From the NCBI GenBank assembly GCA_030642005.1, contig DAOWOP010000126.1, positions 1 to 7,633 on the forward strand: a stretch of 7,633 bases of DNA. Reading direction: 5' to 3'. The position numbers and the translations under genes are program-made. This DNA comes from Planctomycetales bacterium (GTDB lineage: Bacteria > Planctomycetota > Phycisphaerae > SM23-33). The first letter of the stretch is position 1. Each line of letters opens with the position of its first letter. Shown here in pieces: positions 5,991 to 7,633 of the stretch. A model generated the notes under the pieces. The model was not told the origin of the DNA. It saw only the letters and a list, made by a program, of their open reading frames with translations, and did not search any database.

Positions 5991-6656
5991 ATGTATCCGG
6001 CATTGATTGGTAAAAAAGTTGGCATGACACAGATGTTCGCCGAGAACGGCGCCGTCTGCGGCGTAACCGTCGTGCGCGCCGGTCCGTGCGTGGTACTCCA
6101 GGTAAAGCAGGCCGACCAAAAGGACGGTTACAACGCCGTCCAGATCGGCTTTGAGGACGTCCGGAAAAATCGGGCGGCCAAACCCGCAATCGGGCACGCC
6201 GAACGCGCCAAGACCGCACCGAAAAAAGTCGTTCGTGAAGTCCGGCTTTTGGACGAACAGGCGGAAACCGACGTCGGGGCGACGCTGACCGTTGAGAACT
6301 TCGAGGAAGTGAACTTCGTGGACGTAACAGGGACCACCAAGGGCAAGGGCTTTGCCGGCGGAGTTAAGCGCCACGGTTTCAAGGGCCAGCCCGCCAGTCA
6401 CGGCGTCGAGCGCAAGCACCGCAGCCCCGGTTCCATCGGCGGGCACGGCACCGACCTGGGCCACGGCGGAAACATAAAAAAAGGTAAGAAAATGGCAGGG
6501 CACATGGGTGCGGCCCGCGACACCAGCAGGAATCATCGGCTTATGGGTATAGACGCCGAAAATAACCTCCTGCTCATTAAGGGGCCCCTGCCGGGCCCCA
6601 ACGGCGGGTACCTGTTTATCAGGAAATCCCGTACAGCCAGAGATAAGAAGGGATAA
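5991..6656 (+). CDS. rplC: 50S ribosomal protein L3
   Basis: L3 binds 23S rRNA early in 50S assembly and sends a long loop towards the peptidyl-transferase centre. The product has 221 residues (E. coli 209). It begins with the diagnostic IGKKVGMTQMF (6-16), then GYNAVQIGFED, the VDVTGTTKGKGFAGGVKRHG block before the central extension, KGKKMAGHMG, and LLLIKGPLPGPNGGYLFIRKS near the end. The loop after GSIG (147-150) reads GHGTDLGHGGNIK before KGKKM, longer than in E. coli and without the two Gln residues found there. The chosen start gives the normal N-terminus, with a weak GGGA just upstream. It follows rpsJ after 78 nt and precedes rplD by 15 nt. Confidence 0.97.
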   Translation: MYPALIGKKVGMTQMFAENGAVCGVTVVRAGPCVVLQVKQADQKDGYNAVQIGFEDVRKNRAAKPAIGHAERAKTAPKKVVREVRLLDEQAETDVGATLTVENFEEVNFVDVTGTTKGKGFAGGVKRHGFKGQPASHGVERKHRSPGSIGGHGTDLGHGGNIKKGKKMAGHMGAARDTSRNHRLMGIDAENNLLLIKGPLPGPNGGYLFIRKSRTARDKKG

Positions 6657-6671
6657 ACAGGCTTTAAAGAT

Positions 6672-7295
6672 ATGTTGGAAGTTCCAGTGTACAACACGGC
6701 CGGCGAGCAGATCGAGACGCTCAAGATTGATGATGAGCGTTTCGGCAAGAGCGTCAACGTCGCCCTGCTGAAGCAGGCGGTCGTTGCCTATCACGCCAAT
6801 TGTCGGCAGGGCACCGCCGCTACAAAGGGCAGAGGCCAGGTCGAAGGTTCCACGCGGAAAATCTTTCGCCAGAAGGGCACCGGCAACGCCCGACGTGGAC
6901 CCGTGCGGACCGGAAAGGTCCGCGGCGGGGGAATGACCTTCGCAAAAACACCCCACAGTTATCGAAAGACCCTGCCGAGAAAAATGCGGCGAGGCGCGCT
7001 GAATTCGGCCATCCTCGCAAAAATCCTCGGAAATGATCTTGTAGTGGTCGAAGGTCTGTCGCTGACGGAACCGAAAACAAAATTCATCGCAGAGGTTCTG
7101 GCCAATCTGAAGATAAACCGCACCTGCCTGCTGTCGCCGGCTGAATACGACGAGGTACTCTTCAGGAGCGCGCGCAACATCCCGGACATTACTGTCCGTC
7201 CGGTAGAGGAGTTGAACGCCTTCGACGTAGCCACCCGGCAGAAGATGCTGCTGACACGCGAGGCGATGGACAGATTGCTTAACAGGTCGGCGTAG
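6672..7295 (+). CDS. rplD: 50S ribosomal protein L4
   Basis: L4 binds 23S rRNA domain I and extends a loop into the peptide exit tunnel, where mutations give macrolide resistance. In E. coli it also represses the S10 operon. The product has 207 residues (E. coli 201). The tunnel loop is STRKIFRQKGTGNARRGPVR (60-79), with Lys68 of QKGTG kept and Phe65 in place of the usual Trp. RGGGMTFAKTPHSYRK and the KMRRGAL helix follow. The second half has the NRTCLLSPAEYDEVLFRSARN region and a C-terminal helix ending NRSA. It lies 15 nt after rplC and 9 nt before rplW, as in the standard S10 order. The loop wording resembles planctomycete L4 as I remember it. Confidence 0.97.
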   Translation: MLEVPVYNTAGEQIETLKIDDERFGKSVNVALLKQAVVAYHANCRQGTAATKGRGQVEGSTRKIFRQKGTGNARRGPVRTGKVRGGGMTFAKTPHSYRKTLPRKMRRGALNSAILAKILGNDLVVVEGLSLTEPKTKFIAEVLANLKINRTCLLSPAEYDEVLFRSARNIPDITVRPVEELNAFDVATRQKMLLTREAMDRLLNRSA

Positions 7296-7304
7296 GCGAC
7301 GGAA

Positions 7305-7589
7305 ATGAAAAACGATATTTACAATACGATAGTCCGCCCGCTGGTAACAGAGAAAGGTACGCACCAGTCGCAGACGCGGAACGCCTATGCCTTTCAGGTT
7401 AACCCTGATGCGAACAAGGCCCAGATAAAGCAGGCTATCGAGAAGATTTACAACGTGAAGGTGTTGACGGTACGTTCGGCCAATCGTCGCGGCAAGCCTC
7501 GGCGAGTCGGCTATAAGCGGGGCACGACCAGTCATTGGAAAAAGGCGGTGGTTGTCCTGCACTCGGATTATCACATTGATTTGTTTTGA
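7305..7589 (+). CDS. rplW: 50S ribosomal protein L23
   Basis: L23 sits at the rim of the exit tunnel and is the docking site for trigger factor and the signal recognition particle. The product has 94 residues (E. coli 100). It starts with the family pattern IYNTIVRPLVTEKGTH (5-20), then AYAFQVNPDANKAQIKQAIE, VKVLTVRSANRRGKPRR (52-68), and the short basic C-terminal part GYKRGTTSHWKKAVVVL. The start codon has a weak GACGGAA just upstream and lies 9 nt after rplD, so coupling is likely. rplB would normally come next, but a repeat array begins 9 nt after the stop. Confidence 0.97.
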   Translation: MKNDIYNTIVRPLVTEKGTHQSQTRNAYAFQVNPDANKAQIKQAIEKIYNVKVLTVRSANRRGKPRRVGYKRGTTSHWKKAVVVLHSDYHIDLF

Positions 7590-7598
7590 TAGTAGTTG

Positions 7599-7633
7599 GT
7601 AATTCGTAATTCGTAATTGGTAATTCGTAATTC
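7599..7633 (+). repeat. 7-bp tandem repeat array (GTAATTC), running off the window
   Basis: Five units lie head to tail: GTAATTC at 7599-7605 and 7606-7612, GTAATTG at 7613-7619, GTAATTC at 7620-7626 and 7627-7633. The array begins 9 nt after the rplW stop and is cut by the window edge, so its full length is unknown. There are no spacers. It is a simple-sequence repeat in the place where rplB or its leader should start. Confidence 0.85.

Noticed and set aside
5664..7574. A 636-codon open frame on the - strand
   Set aside because: It lies fully antisense to rpsJ, rplC, rplD and rplW, all of which are clear family members. Its translation shows no recognisable domain. Long antisense frames are expected when the sense codons avoid those that read as stops in reverse.
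1..7633. A novel accessory, defence or mobile system
   Set aside because: All coding sequence is accounted for by core transcription and translation genes in familiar order, with no transposase, integrase, attachment site, toxin or unknown gene.

Overview
This window is a core housekeeping locus. All eight genes are on the + strand: the 3' part of rpoC, then rpsL, rpsG, fusA, rpsJ, rplC, rplD and rplW. It joins the end of the RNA polymerase (beta-prime) operon to the str cluster (S12, S7, EF-G) and to the first half of the S10 cluster (S10, L3, L4, L23). The genes are intact apart from rpoC, which enters from the left edge. I see no mobile element, CRISPR array, tRNA or rRNA, and no accessory or defence system. 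The unusual signals lie in the gaps between genes and in a few residues of the ribosomal proteins.

The organism is a bacterium with GC-rich coding sequence and AT-rich gaps. From remembered family sequences, several features fit the Planctomycetes/PVC group, possibly a Phycisphaerae-like lineage: the STRKIFRQKGTGNAR loop of L4, the Gly/His-rich loop of L3, a beta-prime trigger-loop insertion of the kind seen in Gram-negative phyla, and the lack of tuf after fusA. This placement is an inference and no search was run.

Layout: rpoC covers 1-2304. A 163-nt gap follows, holding an 8-bp short tandem repeat array with degraded copies in the opposite orientation upstream. The array runs into the Shine-Dalgarno sequence of rpsL (2468-2839). 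rpsG (2842-3318) starts 2 nt after rpsL. A strong hairpin with a pyrimidine-rich 3' arm (3334-3370) separates rpsG from fusA (ATG at 3388, to 5469). A 134-nt AT-rich gap carries the best promoter in the window (TTGACA-16-TACACT) ahead of rpsJ (5604-5912). A terminator-like hairpin overlaps the rpsJ stop codon, and then rplC (5991-6656), rplD (6672-7295) and rplW (7305-7589) follow closely. The window ends inside a second short tandem repeat, a heptamer, where rplB would be expected next.

The genes together supply the catalytic subunit of RNA polymerase, the decoding-centre and head proteins of the 30S subunit, the translocase EF-G, and 50S proteins that approach the peptidyl-transferase centre and line the exit tunnel. 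The points most worth a second look are Arg88 in S12 (a position where Arg gives streptomycin resistance in other bacteria), the altered and longer L3 loop near the peptidyl-transferase centre, the repeat arrays, the two intercistronic hairpins, and the absence of the gaps and leader used for S7 and L4 feedback in E. coli.
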